The position numbers and the translations under genes were made by a program. From Sorangium cellulosum (GTDB taxonomy: Bacteria > Myxococcota_A > Polyangia > Polyangiales > Polyangiaceae), in NCBI RefSeq assembly GCF_004135735.1, contig NZ_CP012670.1, positions 4,175,501-4,239,500 on the forward strand: a stretch of 64,000 nucleotides of DNA. Direction: 5' to 3'. Shown piece by piece: positions 8,673 to 16,315 of this stretch (positions are counted from its first letter, which is position 1; each line of letters starts with the position of its first letter). The notes beneath the pieces were generated by a model, which ran no database searches, had not been told where the DNA came from, and was given only the letters and a program-made list of their open reading frames with translations.

Positions 8673-9335
8673 GTGCTGGACGGTCCCGGCATCGACCCGT
8701 CCTGGCCCTTGTGGACCACCATTGCCTTTCTGCGCGAGCAAGGCGTCGACGAGGACGAGGTCGCCGGGCGCCTGCACTCCGCGCTCTCGCCGGAGGATTA
8801 CCTCACGGTCTTGACGGAGTGGATGCTCGTTTCTCATGGGCTGCCAGTCATGGTGAACGATCTGCTCGGGCAGGCGATCGACGCTGCGCCCCGAGGGGCG
8901 GCCGAGCGCTGGGCCCAGGGGCTGAGCCGCGCGCTGCTCGCGGAGCCGACCCGGGTATCCACCACCCCCGTGATCCGGAACTATGCACTGCTGCCCCTGG
9001 TCCGCCGGCTCGCGAAGGGGGACACGCTCGATGAGCGCTACGATTCTCTCGTGACCTTCCTGGGGCCCGAGCCCATCACCCGCGAGGTACTTTCGGCACT
9101 GCCGCCTGAGCGACGTGAACGTGCGATTTGCCGGGAGATCGCGCAGCGCCCCGACATGCCGCCCCGCATCCTGCTCGACCGGATCGCTCCGCTCCTGGAT
9201 CTGGTCCCGACGCCGCGTGTGGCCGGTATGATCCGGCCCGTCATCGACGCCCTGGAGAAGCGACCCGGATCCATGGACAAGCGCGCCGCGCAGCGGGCCC
9301 GCCAGGCGCTCGCATCCCTCGGGTTGGCCACGTAG
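8673..9335 (+). CDS. Hypothetical helical protein fused to or replacing the Rhs 3' end
   Basis: About 220 residues in the third frame, using the GTG at 8673. The composition is that of a real protein (Leu/Arg/Asp/Glu-rich, few Cys). It has amphipathic helices, and the last 120 residues (PPERRERAICREIAQ..., PRILLDRIAPLLDL..., KRAAQRARQALASLG) read like HEAT/ARM-type repeats. It begins exactly where Rhs homology ends, in a different frame from the Rhs repeats. It may be a separate gene, such as an orphan immunity protein left after recombination, or the tail of a rearranged Rhs protein. There is no good ribosome site. I do not recognise the family. Confidence 0.5.
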   Translation: MLDGPGIDPSWPLWTTIAFLREQGVDEDEVAGRLHSALSPEDYLTVLTEWMLVSHGLPVMVNDLLGQAIDAAPRGAAERWAQGLSRALLAEPTRVSTTPVIRNYALLPLVRRLAKGDTLDERYDSLVTFLGPEPITREVLSALPPERRERAICREIAQRPDMPPRILLDRIAPLLDLVPTPRVAGMIRPVIDALEKRPGSMDKRAAQRARQALASLGLAT

Positions 9336-9515
9336 CGCAGGACTCAGGAACCGGAGGGGAAATTTCTCGGCAGCGGGCTCACGAAGACCGCGCTGCGACC
9401 CATCCGCGCCCTGCTGGGCGAGCACACCTGAGCCGGCCCGCCATCGCGCTCCGCCCGACGCCGGCCGCGCCGATCGCGCGTTGCCGCTCGACGTGGAATT
9501 TGCTCGACTCCCGCG

Positions 9516-11390
9516 ATGGCTCGCCCCCCTGCCGCGGCCGTCGGCCGCATCGTTTCCCGCCTCGTCGCGCCGCTCGCGCCGATCGCGCTGCTCGCGGCGT
9601 GCCAGGTGCCCGCGCCCGTCGCGCCGCCCGGCACCCCGCCTGCGCCGCGCGCGCCGGCCGCGCGGCCCGCGTCGCGCCCGTCGCTCGTCACCGAGGCCGA
9701 GCGGACCGGCTTCGAGCGCACCGGCCGCTACGCCGAGGTCGAGCGGCTCTGCCGCGGCTTCGAGCAGGCCTATCCGGGCCGCGCCCGTTGCGTCCGCTTC
9801 GGCACCACGCCCGAGGGCAGGCCCATGCTCGCGATCGTCGCCTCCGACGACGGCGCGCTCGACCCCGAGGCGGCGCGGGCCAGGCGGCGCCCGGTGATCC
9901 TGTTCCAGGGCGGCATCCACGCCGGCGAGATCGACGGCAAGGACGGCGGCTTCTGGGCGCTGCGCGAGCTGCTCGACGGCGCGATGGCGCCCGGCGCGCT
10001 CGCCGCGACGACCGCGGTGTTCGTGCCGGTCTTCAACGTCGACGGCCATGAGCGCTTCCGGCGAAACCAGCGGCCCAACCAGCGCGGCCCCGAGGAGATG
10101 GGCTTCCGCGCCACCGGCCAGAACCTCAACCTGAACCGCGACCACATGAAGGCCGAGGCGCCCGAGATGCGCGCGATGCTGGCGCTCCTCCGCGCCTGGG
10201 ATCCGGTGATCCACGTCGACCTGCACACCACCGACGGCGCGAAGTTCCAGCACGACGTGGCGGTCCTGGTCGAGCCGTCGGTGCCTCACCCGGGCGGGCT
10301 CGACGGGGCGGCGCGCGGCCTCTCCGGCGCGCTGCAGGCGCGCCTCGCGGCGCTCGGCCACCTGCCGCTCCCGTTCTATCCGGCCTTTCGCGCGGAGGAC
10401 GACCCCGCGTCCGGGATCTCGACCGAGCCGGGGCCGCCGCGCTTCTCGCAGGGCTACAGCGCCGCGCGCAACCGCCTCGGCGTGCTCGTCGAGACGCATA
10501 GCTGGGCCACGTACGGGGCGCGCGTGCGCGCGGTCCACGACCTCCTCTCGGCGCTCTTCGAGCACGCCACCGCCGCCGCGGGCGCGCTCCGCGCGGCGGT
10601 CGACCGCGCCGACGCCGCGAGCGCGCGCCTCGCCGGCGCGCCCTTCGCCCTGACGCACCGCGCGGGGCCCGCGCCGCGCACCATCGCGTTCCACGGGTAC
10701 GCCTACGAGAGGCGCGCGTCCGAGATCTCGGGCGGCACGTGGATCGTGTACGACGAGTCGCGCCCCGAGACCTGGCGCATCCCGCTGTTCGATCGGCTCG
10801 AGCCGGAGCTGACCGTCACCGCGCCGGCCGCCGGCTACGTCGTCCCGGCGGCGCACGCGGCGTGGGTGGCCGAGAAGCTGCGCTTGCACGGCGTGCGCCA
10901 CGAGGTCCTCCGCGAGGCGCGCCCGGGCCTCGCGGTCGAGGTGTTCCGGGCCCGCGAGGTGACCTTCGCGCAACCGTACGAGGGCCGGACGCGCGCGAAG
11001 GTCCAGGGCGATTTCCGGCCGGAGCGGCGCGATCTGCCCGCGGGCTCGCTCTTCATCCCCATCGCGCAGCCGCTCGCGCCGCTGGTGCTGCACCTCCTGG
11101 AGCCGCGCGCGCCCGACTCGCTCGTGTCCTGGGGCTTCTTCAACGCCGCCTTCGAGCGCAAGGAGTACATGGAGAGCTACGTCGCCGAGGAGGAGGCCCG
11201 CAGGATGCTGGCCGCGGATCCGGCGCTGCGCGCCGAGTTCGAGGCGCGCCTCCGCGATCCTGCGTTCACCGGGGATCCCGGAGCCCGGCTGGATTTCTTC
11301 TATCAGCGCCACCCGTCCTGGGACGAGCGTGTCAATCGGGTCCCGGTATTCCGCGTCGCCGCGCCGCCGCTCCCCCTGGGCGCTCCCTGA
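9516..11390 (+). CDS. M14-family zinc carboxypeptidase-like lipoprotein
   Basis: A 624-residue protein. The signal peptide ends in the lipobox LLAAC near residue 29, followed by a Pro/Ala linker. The M14 carboxypeptidase fold is shown by GGIHAGEIDGKDG (HxxE zinc pair), the third ligand His in HVDLHTTDG, the NLNRDHMKAEAPE substrate-region signature, and a late Glu in VLVETHSWA that fits the catalytic glutamate. A C-terminal region of about 230 residues without obvious motifs follows. It is likely a periplasmic or surface peptidase of the peptide-degrading M14 group common in predatory myxobacteria; substrate unknown. The ATG at 9516 gives a normal signal peptide. Confidence 0.87.
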   Translation: MARPPAAAVGRIVSRLVAPLAPIALLAACQVPAPVAPPGTPPAPRAPAARPASRPSLVTEAERTGFERTGRYAEVERLCRGFEQAYPGRARCVRFGTTPEGRPMLAIVASDDGALDPEAARARRRPVILFQGGIHAGEIDGKDGGFWALRELLDGAMAPGALAATTAVFVPVFNVDGHERFRRNQRPNQRGPEEMGFRATGQNLNLNRDHMKAEAPEMRAMLALLRAWDPVIHVDLHTTDGAKFQHDVAVLVEPSVPHPGGLDGAARGLSGALQARLAALGHLPLPFYPAFRAEDDPASGISTEPGPPRFSQGYSAARNRLGVLVETHSWATYGARVRAVHDLLSALFEHATAAAGALRAAVDRADAASARLAGAPFALTHRAGPAPRTIAFHGYAYERRASEISGGTWIVYDESRPETWRIPLFDRLEPELTVTAPAAGYVVPAAHAAWVAEKLRLHGVRHEVLREARPGLAVEVFRAREVTFAQPYEGRTRAKVQGDFRPERRDLPAGSLFIPIAQPLAPLVLHLLEPRAPDSLVSWGFFNAAFERKEYMESYVAEEEARRMLAADPALRAEFEARLRDPAFTGDPGARLDFFYQRHPSWDERVNRVPVFRVAAPPLPLGAP

Positions 11391-11768
11391 CAGACCTCTT
11401 CACGGAGCACGGCGGATCCGTGGAATCCGTGGGGTCAATGGCCGGACAGGGCCGTGGTCGATGGCCCGTGCGCGCGCGGCGCGCGTGGCTGGCCAGGCCG
11501 CTCGTCGCGCCGCCCGATCGCGATCGTCGCGCCGTGCAGGAGGCGAGAGCCCGGCGTGAAGCGAGCGAGTCCTCGTTCCTGGCAGGAGGCGAGAGCTCGA
11601 CGCAGAGGCGCTGACCCGCAAGGAGGCAAAACCACCCGCTCAGGTTGCACCGAGCGCGCGGTCATCGCATGATCGGTAGACATGTCGGTCGACCTGCGAC
11701 AGCGGTGACGCGCGCCGGCGCCGACGCAGGACGGCGCGGGGGGCGTCCGTCTGTGAAAGGGGGCGAGC
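11391..11768. other. Intergenic region, no gene seen
   Basis: 378 bp between the M14 gene and the DUF4360 gene. It contains short imperfect repeats of a gcaggaggcgagagc element (about 11538-11592). A candidate ribosome site (aaagggggc) lies just before the ATG at 11769. No ORF with plausible coding composition on either strand. Confidence 0.4.
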
Positions 11769-12377
11769 ATGTTGCTGCGTTCGACGTTGGTCTTTTCTTC
11801 GGCGTTCCTCTTCGCGTTTCCGGCGCTGGCGCAGAATGCGCGGATCGAGGGCTTCACGCACGCCGGCAGCGGATGTCCCGTCGGCACCGTGGCGGGGGTG
11901 ATCTCCCCCGATCAGAAGGCGCTGACCGTCATCTTCGATCAGTTCGAGGCGCAAGCCGGCCCCGGCGCCGCCCGGTCCGCGAACCGCGCTTTCTGCCAGC
12001 TTGCCGTGGATCTGCGGTTCGATCCGGGCTGGCAGGTGGCGCTCTTCGACGCCACGTACCGCGGGTTCGCCGATCTGGAGAGCGGCGTCCAGGCGATGCA
12101 CGAGACATCGTATTATTTCTCGGGCTCGCCGCTCACGTCCGGGCCGCTCACGTGGAGCATGGTGGGGCCTTTCACGGACAACTTCTCGCGCACGGACAGC
12201 TTCGCGACCACGGTCTGGTCGGAGTGCGGCACCGTGAGGCCGCTCAACATCAAGACGAACCTCTACGTCACCAACCGCCTCGCGCCGGCGCGCGCCGGCG
12301 TCGTGACGAACGACACCACCGACGTCCAGGTCCGGATCGAGTATGCCCTCATGTACCGCCGCTGCCCGAGCCCCTGA
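11769..12377 (+). CDS. DUF4360-family secreted protein
   Basis: A 202-residue protein. A signal peptide (hydrophobic core LVFSSAFLFAFPALA) has a standard AxA cleavage before QNARIEG. The mature part matches DUF4360, a family of small secreted proteins in fungi, actinobacteria and myxobacteria: GSGCPVGTV near the start, ISPDQKALTVIFDQFEAQ, CQLAVDL, a DATYRGFADL strand, and a closing YALMYRRC. Two conserved cysteine pairs are visible (GCPV/FCQL and ECGT/RRCP). Function of the family is unknown. A monocistronic unit followed by a GC hairpin. Confidence 0.85.
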   Translation: MLLRSTLVFSSAFLFAFPALAQNARIEGFTHAGSGCPVGTVAGVISPDQKALTVIFDQFEAQAGPGAARSANRAFCQLAVDLRFDPGWQVALFDATYRGFADLESGVQAMHETSYYFSGSPLTSGPLTWSMVGPFTDNFSRTDSFATTVWSECGTVRPLNIKTNLYVTNRLAPARAGVVTNDTTDVQVRIEYALMYRRCPSP

Positions 12378-12382
12378 GCGCC

Positions 12383-12425
12383 GCGGATCGACGCGCCCGT
12401 CCGCTGACCGGACGCGTCGATCCGC
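12383..12425 (+). terminator. GC-rich inverted repeat after DUF4360 gene
   Basis: Perfect 13-nt arms (gcggatcgacgcg at 12383-12395 and its complement at 12413-12425) start six bases after the stop codon. No T-run follows, so intrinsic termination is inferred from position and stem strength only. Confidence 0.5.
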
Positions 12426-12620
12426 GCCCCGGCGTCGAGGAGTCGAAGCAGGGCCGCTCCTGCGCTGCGACGCAGGAGCGCGGCGCTGCGAGGAGCGAGC
12501 GCGCGCCGGAGGGGAGGGGACACGGCGAGGATCGCGGCGCCCCCGCCGCGGCGCGGGCCGCGCCGGATCGGGCTGTCGCGGCGCTGGTGCTGCCCGCGGC
12601 CGGCCTGGTACGATGACGGT

Positions 12621-13454
12621 ATGTCGAGCTTGTCCGCCCTGGTGATCCTCGCGTTCAGCGTCGTCGTCCCGCTCGGAATCACCGGGGTGATCGTCTGGGT
12701 GGTCTGGAAGAAGGCCCTCGCCCCGCTCCATGCCCAGCAACAGGAGCAGCGGCAGCTTCTCCAGATGGGCGTATCCTGCGCAGCCCGCGTGCTGCACTAT
12801 CAGGAGACGGGCATGAAGGTGTCCCAGGGGGCCCAGGATGCTTATCGCCTCAAGCTATTTCTCGAGGTGATGCCGCCGGGCATGCCACCCTATCAGGTGG
12901 AGACGGTATCGCTCGTATCGGTGATGGCGGTCCCCCGCATCCAGCCGGGGTGCATCGTCACGGTGCGCTATGATCCGGCCAACCCCCGCCGCGTCGCTCT
13001 GGACGCCGCCTACCCACCCGGCCAGGGGCCGACCGCCGCAGCGCCGCCCGGAAGCGGCTATCCGCCGCCGCCCGGAGCGCCGTACGGCGTTCCGCCGGGC
13101 GCTTACGGCGCACCCGCAGCGGGCGCTTACGGTGCGCCGCCCGGGGTTCCGCCGGGCGCTTACGGTGCGCCGCCCGGAGCCTACGGTGCGCCGCCCGGAG
13201 CCTACGGTGCGCCGCCCGGAGCCTACGGTGCGCCGCCCGGAGCCTACGGTGCGCCGCCCGGAGCCTACGGTGCGCCGCCCGGAGCCTACGGCGCGTCCCC
13301 CGGGGCGTATGGCGCGCCCCCCGGGGTTCCGCCGGGGGCCCACGGCGCCCCGCCCGCCGTCGTCCCCGGTCCGGTGGGCAGCGGCCCTGCCGGCGTCCCC
13401 GGTGGGGCGCCCGGTCCTTTCGGGCCTGGCGGCGGCCGCCCGCACGGCGCGTGA
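12621..13454 (+). CDS. Membrane protein (DUF3592-like) with PPGAYGA-repeat tail
   Basis: A 277-residue protein. An N-terminal transmembrane helix (residues 5-28) is followed by a domain of about 105 residues that ends QPGCIVTVRYDPANPRRVALD, resembling DUF3592-type domains. The same layout recurs in two small proteins of the T6SS island (34658-35122 and 35310-35798). The last 135 residues are Pro/Gly/Tyr/Ala low complexity built from PPGAYGA heptads, presumably disordered and possibly a wall-spanning or assembly region. Function unknown. The ATG at 12621 lies just after a weak purine stretch. Confidence 0.75.
   Translation: MSSLSALVILAFSVVVPLGITGVIVWVVWKKALAPLHAQQQEQRQLLQMGVSCAARVLHYQETGMKVSQGAQDAYRLKLFLEVMPPGMPPYQVETVSLVSVMAVPRIQPGCIVTVRYDPANPRRVALDAAYPPGQGPTAAAPPGSGYPPPPGAPYGVPPGAYGAPAAGAYGAPPGVPPGAYGAPPGAYGAPPGAYGAPPGAYGAPPGAYGAPPGAYGAPPGAYGASPGAYGAPPGVPPGAHGAPPAVVPGPVGSGPAGVPGGAPGPFGPGGGRPHGA
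13161..13307. repeat. 21-bp tandem repeat, 7 copies, in coding sequence
   Basis: Six near-identical units beginning tacggtgcgccgcccgg plus a diverged seventh. They encode AYGAPPG heptads of the preceding membrane protein. Frame is preserved by the unit length. Confidence 0.9.
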
Positions 13455-13509
13455 GCGGCGCTCCGCCCCGGATCCCCGGGGCGCTCCGCGCGCGCCGGCG
13501 CGGCCCTGC

Positions 13510-13938
13510 TCACGCCACCACGCAGCCTGCCGACGCGCCCTGCATCGGCAGGATCGCCTGCACCTCCCCGGTCTCCCCGAAGATCAGGAGCCGCGCGACG
13601 ATCGCCTCCTTGCCCGTGGCGCAGAGGGGCAGCAGCGCGAGCCGGATCGCGGGCCCTTGGCCTCCGAGGAACTTGATGGCGAGCAGTTGCTTCTCATCGC
13701 ACTCCTCCAGGAGCTCCACGTCCGCCTCCAGGTGGAGCGGCGCCATCCGCGTGGACGCCTTCTTGGGCTCGCCGAAGCTGTCGAGGATGCATCGATTGGG
13801 ATCGAGCGAGATCCGCACCCGGGAGGAGCCCCCCTCGCCGATCGTCGTGATCTGGATCTGGTGAATCGCAAGCTTGCCCTGGAGCGAAACTGGCTCCACG
13901 AGATAGCCTGTTTCCAGCCGCAGATTCCTTGTTTTCAT
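13510..13938 (-). CDS. Hypothetical protein
   Basis: A 142-residue protein starting at the ATG at 13938, behind a GGGGGGATCC purine run. It is beta-rich and alternating (HQIQITTIGEGGSSRVRISLDP, PLHLEADVELLEECDEKQLLAIKFLG, PAIRLALLPLC), suggesting a compact beta-sandwich or barrel. No signal peptide or membrane segment, and no motif I can name. Cytoplasmic by appearance. It is convergent with the PPGAYGA protein (55 bp apart), with a short CCCCGG/CCGGGG stem between them. The next gene downstream on its own strand starts a different unit. Confidence 0.65.
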   Translation of the reverse strand: MKTRNLRLETGYLVEPVSLQGKLAIHQIQITTIGEGGSSRVRISLDPNRCILDSFGEPKKASTRMAPLHLEADVELLEECDEKQLLAIKFLGGQGPAIRLALLPLCATGKEAIVARLLIFGETGEVQAILPMQGASAGCVVA

Positions 13939-14109
13939 CGGATCCCCCCGCCGCTCGGCCGTGCGCGCCGCGACCACCCTGCGCCGCGAGCGCGCCGCCT
14001 CGCCCCACCTCGCAGGAGAAGCACCGGTCGTGCCGGCGCGCTCGCGCGCGCGGAGGTCGCAGCGGCCCTGGCCCCGCGCGCGCCCCGGCGGGCCACGCCG
14101 CCGCCGACC

Positions 14110-14209
14110 GCGGAGCGCCGCGCGTCAGACCAGCCCGGTACGTGTCGAGGGGCGACGCGCGGAGCGCCGCGCGTCAGACCAGCCCGAACCGGTACGTGTC
14201 GAGGAGCGA
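14110..14209. repeat. Partial tandem duplication of the RES gene 3' end
   Basis: Two copies (about 14110-14158 and 14159-14209) share gcggagcgccgcgcgtcaga, the following ccagcccg, and ggtacgtgtcgagg. The second copy contains the last codons and stop of the RES gene. The first lies downstream and lacks four bases, so it encodes nothing. A local duplication of the gene's tail. Confidence 0.8.
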
Positions 14210-14773
14210 CCCGAGGAGCGACGCGTGCGCCGGATCCGCGAGGGAGCCCAGGATCGCCACCTCCAGCTCCGCGCTGGCGCGCTCGAAGAGGGCGGCGCTC
14301 ACGCGGCTCGGGTCGTGGCGCGCGGCGTACGCGATGCCGTCAGGCCGCTTCGGGTGGTCGTGGATGGCGAGCGCCCAGCGGTGCGCGACCTCGTACGACT
14401 CCCCCGACGTCAGGCGGGCGTCGGCCCCGATGCGCGCGAGCCCCTCTCCCGCGAGGTTCACGAGCCGCAGCGGCCGCCTCGGCGCGATGCGCGCGAGCCC
14501 GCGCGCGGCGAGCTCGGCCTGCTCCACGAGGCGCACGCCGGTCGCGTGGCCGAGCGCCTCGATGAAGGCGCAACGCGCGTCCTTGCCGACGTACAGCACC
14601 CCGAACTCTCCGTCCGGCGCGTCGAAGCGGTTGTCCCCGGAGCGCCCGAAATACAGCGGATCGCGCGCGAGCCGATGAATCCGGAACCAGCAGCGACGGT
14701 GAATCGTGATGGGGAGCGGCCGTGCCGCGAAATCGGAGGGCGGGTCCGGATGCGGCTCGAGCGTTGTCTTCAT
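14174..14773 (-). CDS. RES-domain toxin
   Basis: A 199-residue protein. The RES domain is recognisable from WFRIHRLARDPLYFG with the conserved Arg, FGVLYVGKDARCAFIEALGH with the conserved Glu, and a later Ser (DPSRVSAALFERA); these give the family its name. Known RES toxins (MbcT, ParT and relatives) degrade or transfer NAD+ and are neutralised by Xre/MbcA/ParS antitoxins. The gene encoded upstream on the same strand ends in such an antitoxin-like region. The ATG at 14773 follows GGCAGGATCAC; the GTG start ten codons upstream is less likely. The 148-bp gap between antitoxin stop and toxin start is longer than usual for these operons. Confidence 0.82.
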   Translation of the reverse strand: MKTTLEPHPDPPSDFAARPLPITIHRRCWFRIHRLARDPLYFGRSGDNRFDAPDGEFGVLYVGKDARCAFIEALGHATGVRLVEQAELAARGLARIAPRRPLRLVNLAGEGLARIGADARLTSGESYEVAHRWALAIHDHPKRPDGIAYAARHDPSRVSAALFERASAELEVAILGSLADPAHASLLGSLLDTYRFGLV

Positions 14774-14921
14774 GTGATCCTGCCCCGTGCGAACGCAAGA
14801 CAAGCCAGGGGCGCCCGATCTCCGGCTTACGCGCTGATCCTCCGCTCCTGTCTCCTCCTGCGCGGAGCGCGTGCGCCTGGATCTCGGGCGAGCTCCGCGG
14901 CCTGGCCGGCGCCGGGATCGC

Positions 14922-15554
14922 TCATGCCGCCCCTTGCTCGCCGAATGTGCGCGCGGCGAGCCGCACGGGGGCGACGTCGCCGCGGCGCAGCCGATCGAGC
15001 GGCCGCTCGCCGTCGAGGCGGTGGTTGCCGGAAAGGAAGAACCGGAGCTTCGCCAGGGGGGGATGCTCCACGAGGAGCCCGAGGACCTCCTCCAGCCCCG
15101 GCAGCACGCCCTCGTCCGCGAGCTGCCATGAAGGGTAGAGGTAGCCGCGACGGCCGCCGTCCACGGCCAGGAGCTGCCCGGCCGCGCGCCGCATCTCCAC
15201 GGCCTGGGGCGAGACGTGGAGCACCTCGCCGACCTCGTCGGCCGTGAGCGTCCCGCCCTCGGCGGCCAGCAACGCGTCCCTCGCCTGCACGCCGCGGAGG
15301 CGGGCCAGCATGAGCGGATCCGCGGCGGAAAAGAGGCCGACGGCGCTCGGTTGCGTGAGCGCCGTCACCAGGACGTCCGTGTTGCTCGTCGAGGCGACGA
15401 CCTCGCCAAGCTCGCTCTGATCGAGCCGCTCGGCGATCTGCGTGAGCGCATCGATGCCGCGCGCCAGGAACTCGACCCGGAGGGGCTCGCCGTCGAACTG
15501 GTGGAGGCGCGCGGCGATCTCCGAAAGGGCGCTGGAGCTCCGGTCCTTTGCCAT
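14922..15554 (-). CDS. Xre/MbcA/ParS-type antitoxin partner of the RES toxin
   Basis: A 210-residue protein. The C-terminal 50 residues (EEVLGLLVEHPPLAKLRFFLSG..., ERPLDRLRRGD, ARTFGEQG) match the toxin-binding domain of Xre/MbcA/ParS antitoxins in pattern. A central segment (TADEVGEVLHVSPQAVEMRRAAGQLLAVDG) looks like a winged or simple helix-turn-helix. The N-terminal 90 residues are helical and extra compared with the usual ~130-150-residue antitoxin. It precedes the RES toxin, as in known RES-Xre operons. I chose the ATG at 15554 because a promoter-like sequence lies directly upstream. An in-frame start at 15689 would translate the two operator-like repeats as VDDAAAALH twice. Confidence 0.75.
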   Translation of the reverse strand: MAKDRSSSALSEIAARLHQFDGEPLRVEFLARGIDALTQIAERLDQSELGEVVASTSNTDVLVTALTQPSAVGLFSAADPLMLARLRGVQARDALLAAEGGTLTADEVGEVLHVSPQAVEMRRAAGQLLAVDGGRRGYLYPSWQLADEGVLPGLEEVLGLLVEHPPLAKLRFFLSGNHRLDGERPLDRLRRGDVAPVRLAARTFGEQGAA

Positions 15555-15571
15555 GGCCGACGCAGCTAGAC

Positions 15572-15598
15572 AGTGTAGCGCGGCGGCTGCGTCGTCAA
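15572..15598 (-). promoter_or_regulatory. Candidate sigma70 promoter of the RES-Xre operon
   Basis: Read on the minus strand: TTGACG (15598-15593), a 15-nt spacer, then TACACT (15577-15572), ending 17 nt before the ATG. The spacer is short and the leader would be nearly absent. The -35 box and spacer lie inside the proximal copy of a 24-bp direct repeat, consistent with autorepression. Confidence 0.4.
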
Positions 15599-15630
15599 CC
15601 GCGTGGAGCGCGGCGGCTGCGTCGTCAACC
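15577..15630. repeat. 24-bp direct repeat x2 upstream of antitoxin gene (putative operator)
   Basis: Identical copies of agcgcggcggctgcgtcgtc plus aacc at 15577-15600 and 15607-15630, period 30 bp (about three helical turns). They overlap the candidate promoter, as expected for an autoregulatory antitoxin operator. Confidence 0.7.
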
Positions 15631-15709
15631 GAGCGCACCCCGCCATGTGGCGTGATTCCGATCATGCTGAACGGAACGTCAGTGAACATACGCCCCCGGC
15701 GTTTTTTGG

Positions 15710-15818
15710 GGTGGTGAAGGATCTCGAGGGGCTCACCTCCGGGGGTGCGTTCCGGCGAGCCCTTTTTGCGGCTCGCACTCCAGCCCCTCCGGCGAGCACC
15801 CCGAGATCCCTCACCACC
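15710..15818. repeat. 109-bp dyad-symmetric element
   Basis: Outer arms ggtggtgaaggatctcgagg (15710-) and the imperfect complement of ggtggtgagggatctcgggg (ending 15818) flank an inner hairpin gcgagcc/ggctcgc (15755-15776) with a T-run in the loop. It lies between the LigD remnant and the toxin-antitoxin promoter. It could be a small mobile-type element or a processed repeat. No ORF. Confidence 0.6.
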
Positions 15819-15861
15819 GTGTTTGTGTCTCTCTTTTCGGGGTGCTCACCGGCTCCGGGCT

Positions 15862-16299
15862 TCACCGAGAAGCCGCGAGAGGGGCGCCCTGCGCGGAGAG
15901 CCCGACCTGCTCCATCATCTCGCTCGTGATGGACTGGCGCACGCTCGCGATCTCCGCCCACGGGTCTCCGACGGCCGCGAGCCGCCGCGGCACGGTCTCG
16001 ATGGTGAACGAGGCGGGATCGAGCGGCGCGTCGAGCTCGTCCCACGAGAGCGGGGTCGCGACGGCCGCGCCGGGTCGCGCCCGCGTGGAATAGGGCGCCA
16101 CGGCCGTCGCCCCGCGCCCGTTTCGCAGGTCGTCGACGAAGACCTTGCCGGCGCGCTTGGCCCTGGACAGGGTCGCGACATACCGCGCCGGATCGAAGCG
16201 CACGAGCGCGTCGGCCACGGCCTTCGTGAACGGCTTGATCTCGTCCCAGCTCCTCTGCGGCCGGAGCGCCCCCGTTCCCTCGGCGGCCCGTGTGCCCAC
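15862..16299 (-). pseudogene. ligD: Remnant of LigD-type DNA polymerase/primase domain
   Basis: 145 residues matching only the C-terminal third of the LigD polymerase (primase-like) domain: SWDEIKPFTKAVADAL, ARYVATLSRAKRAGKVFVDDLRNGRGATAVAPYSTRARPG (quoted in part as the family signature), then PLSWDEL and an RRLAAVGDPWAEI ending. The part with the metal-binding aspartates, the ligase and the phosphoesterase domains are absent from the window. Homology begins abruptly at LRPQRSW, next to the stop of the neighbouring gene (16316). It cannot be an active polymerase. It probably marks an old deletion or recombination junction of a non-homologous end-joining gene. The GTG at 16299 is the only candidate start, and translation is doubtful. 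Confidence 0.8.
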
Positions 16300-16315
16300 G
16301 AGCCGCCGCGGTCGG

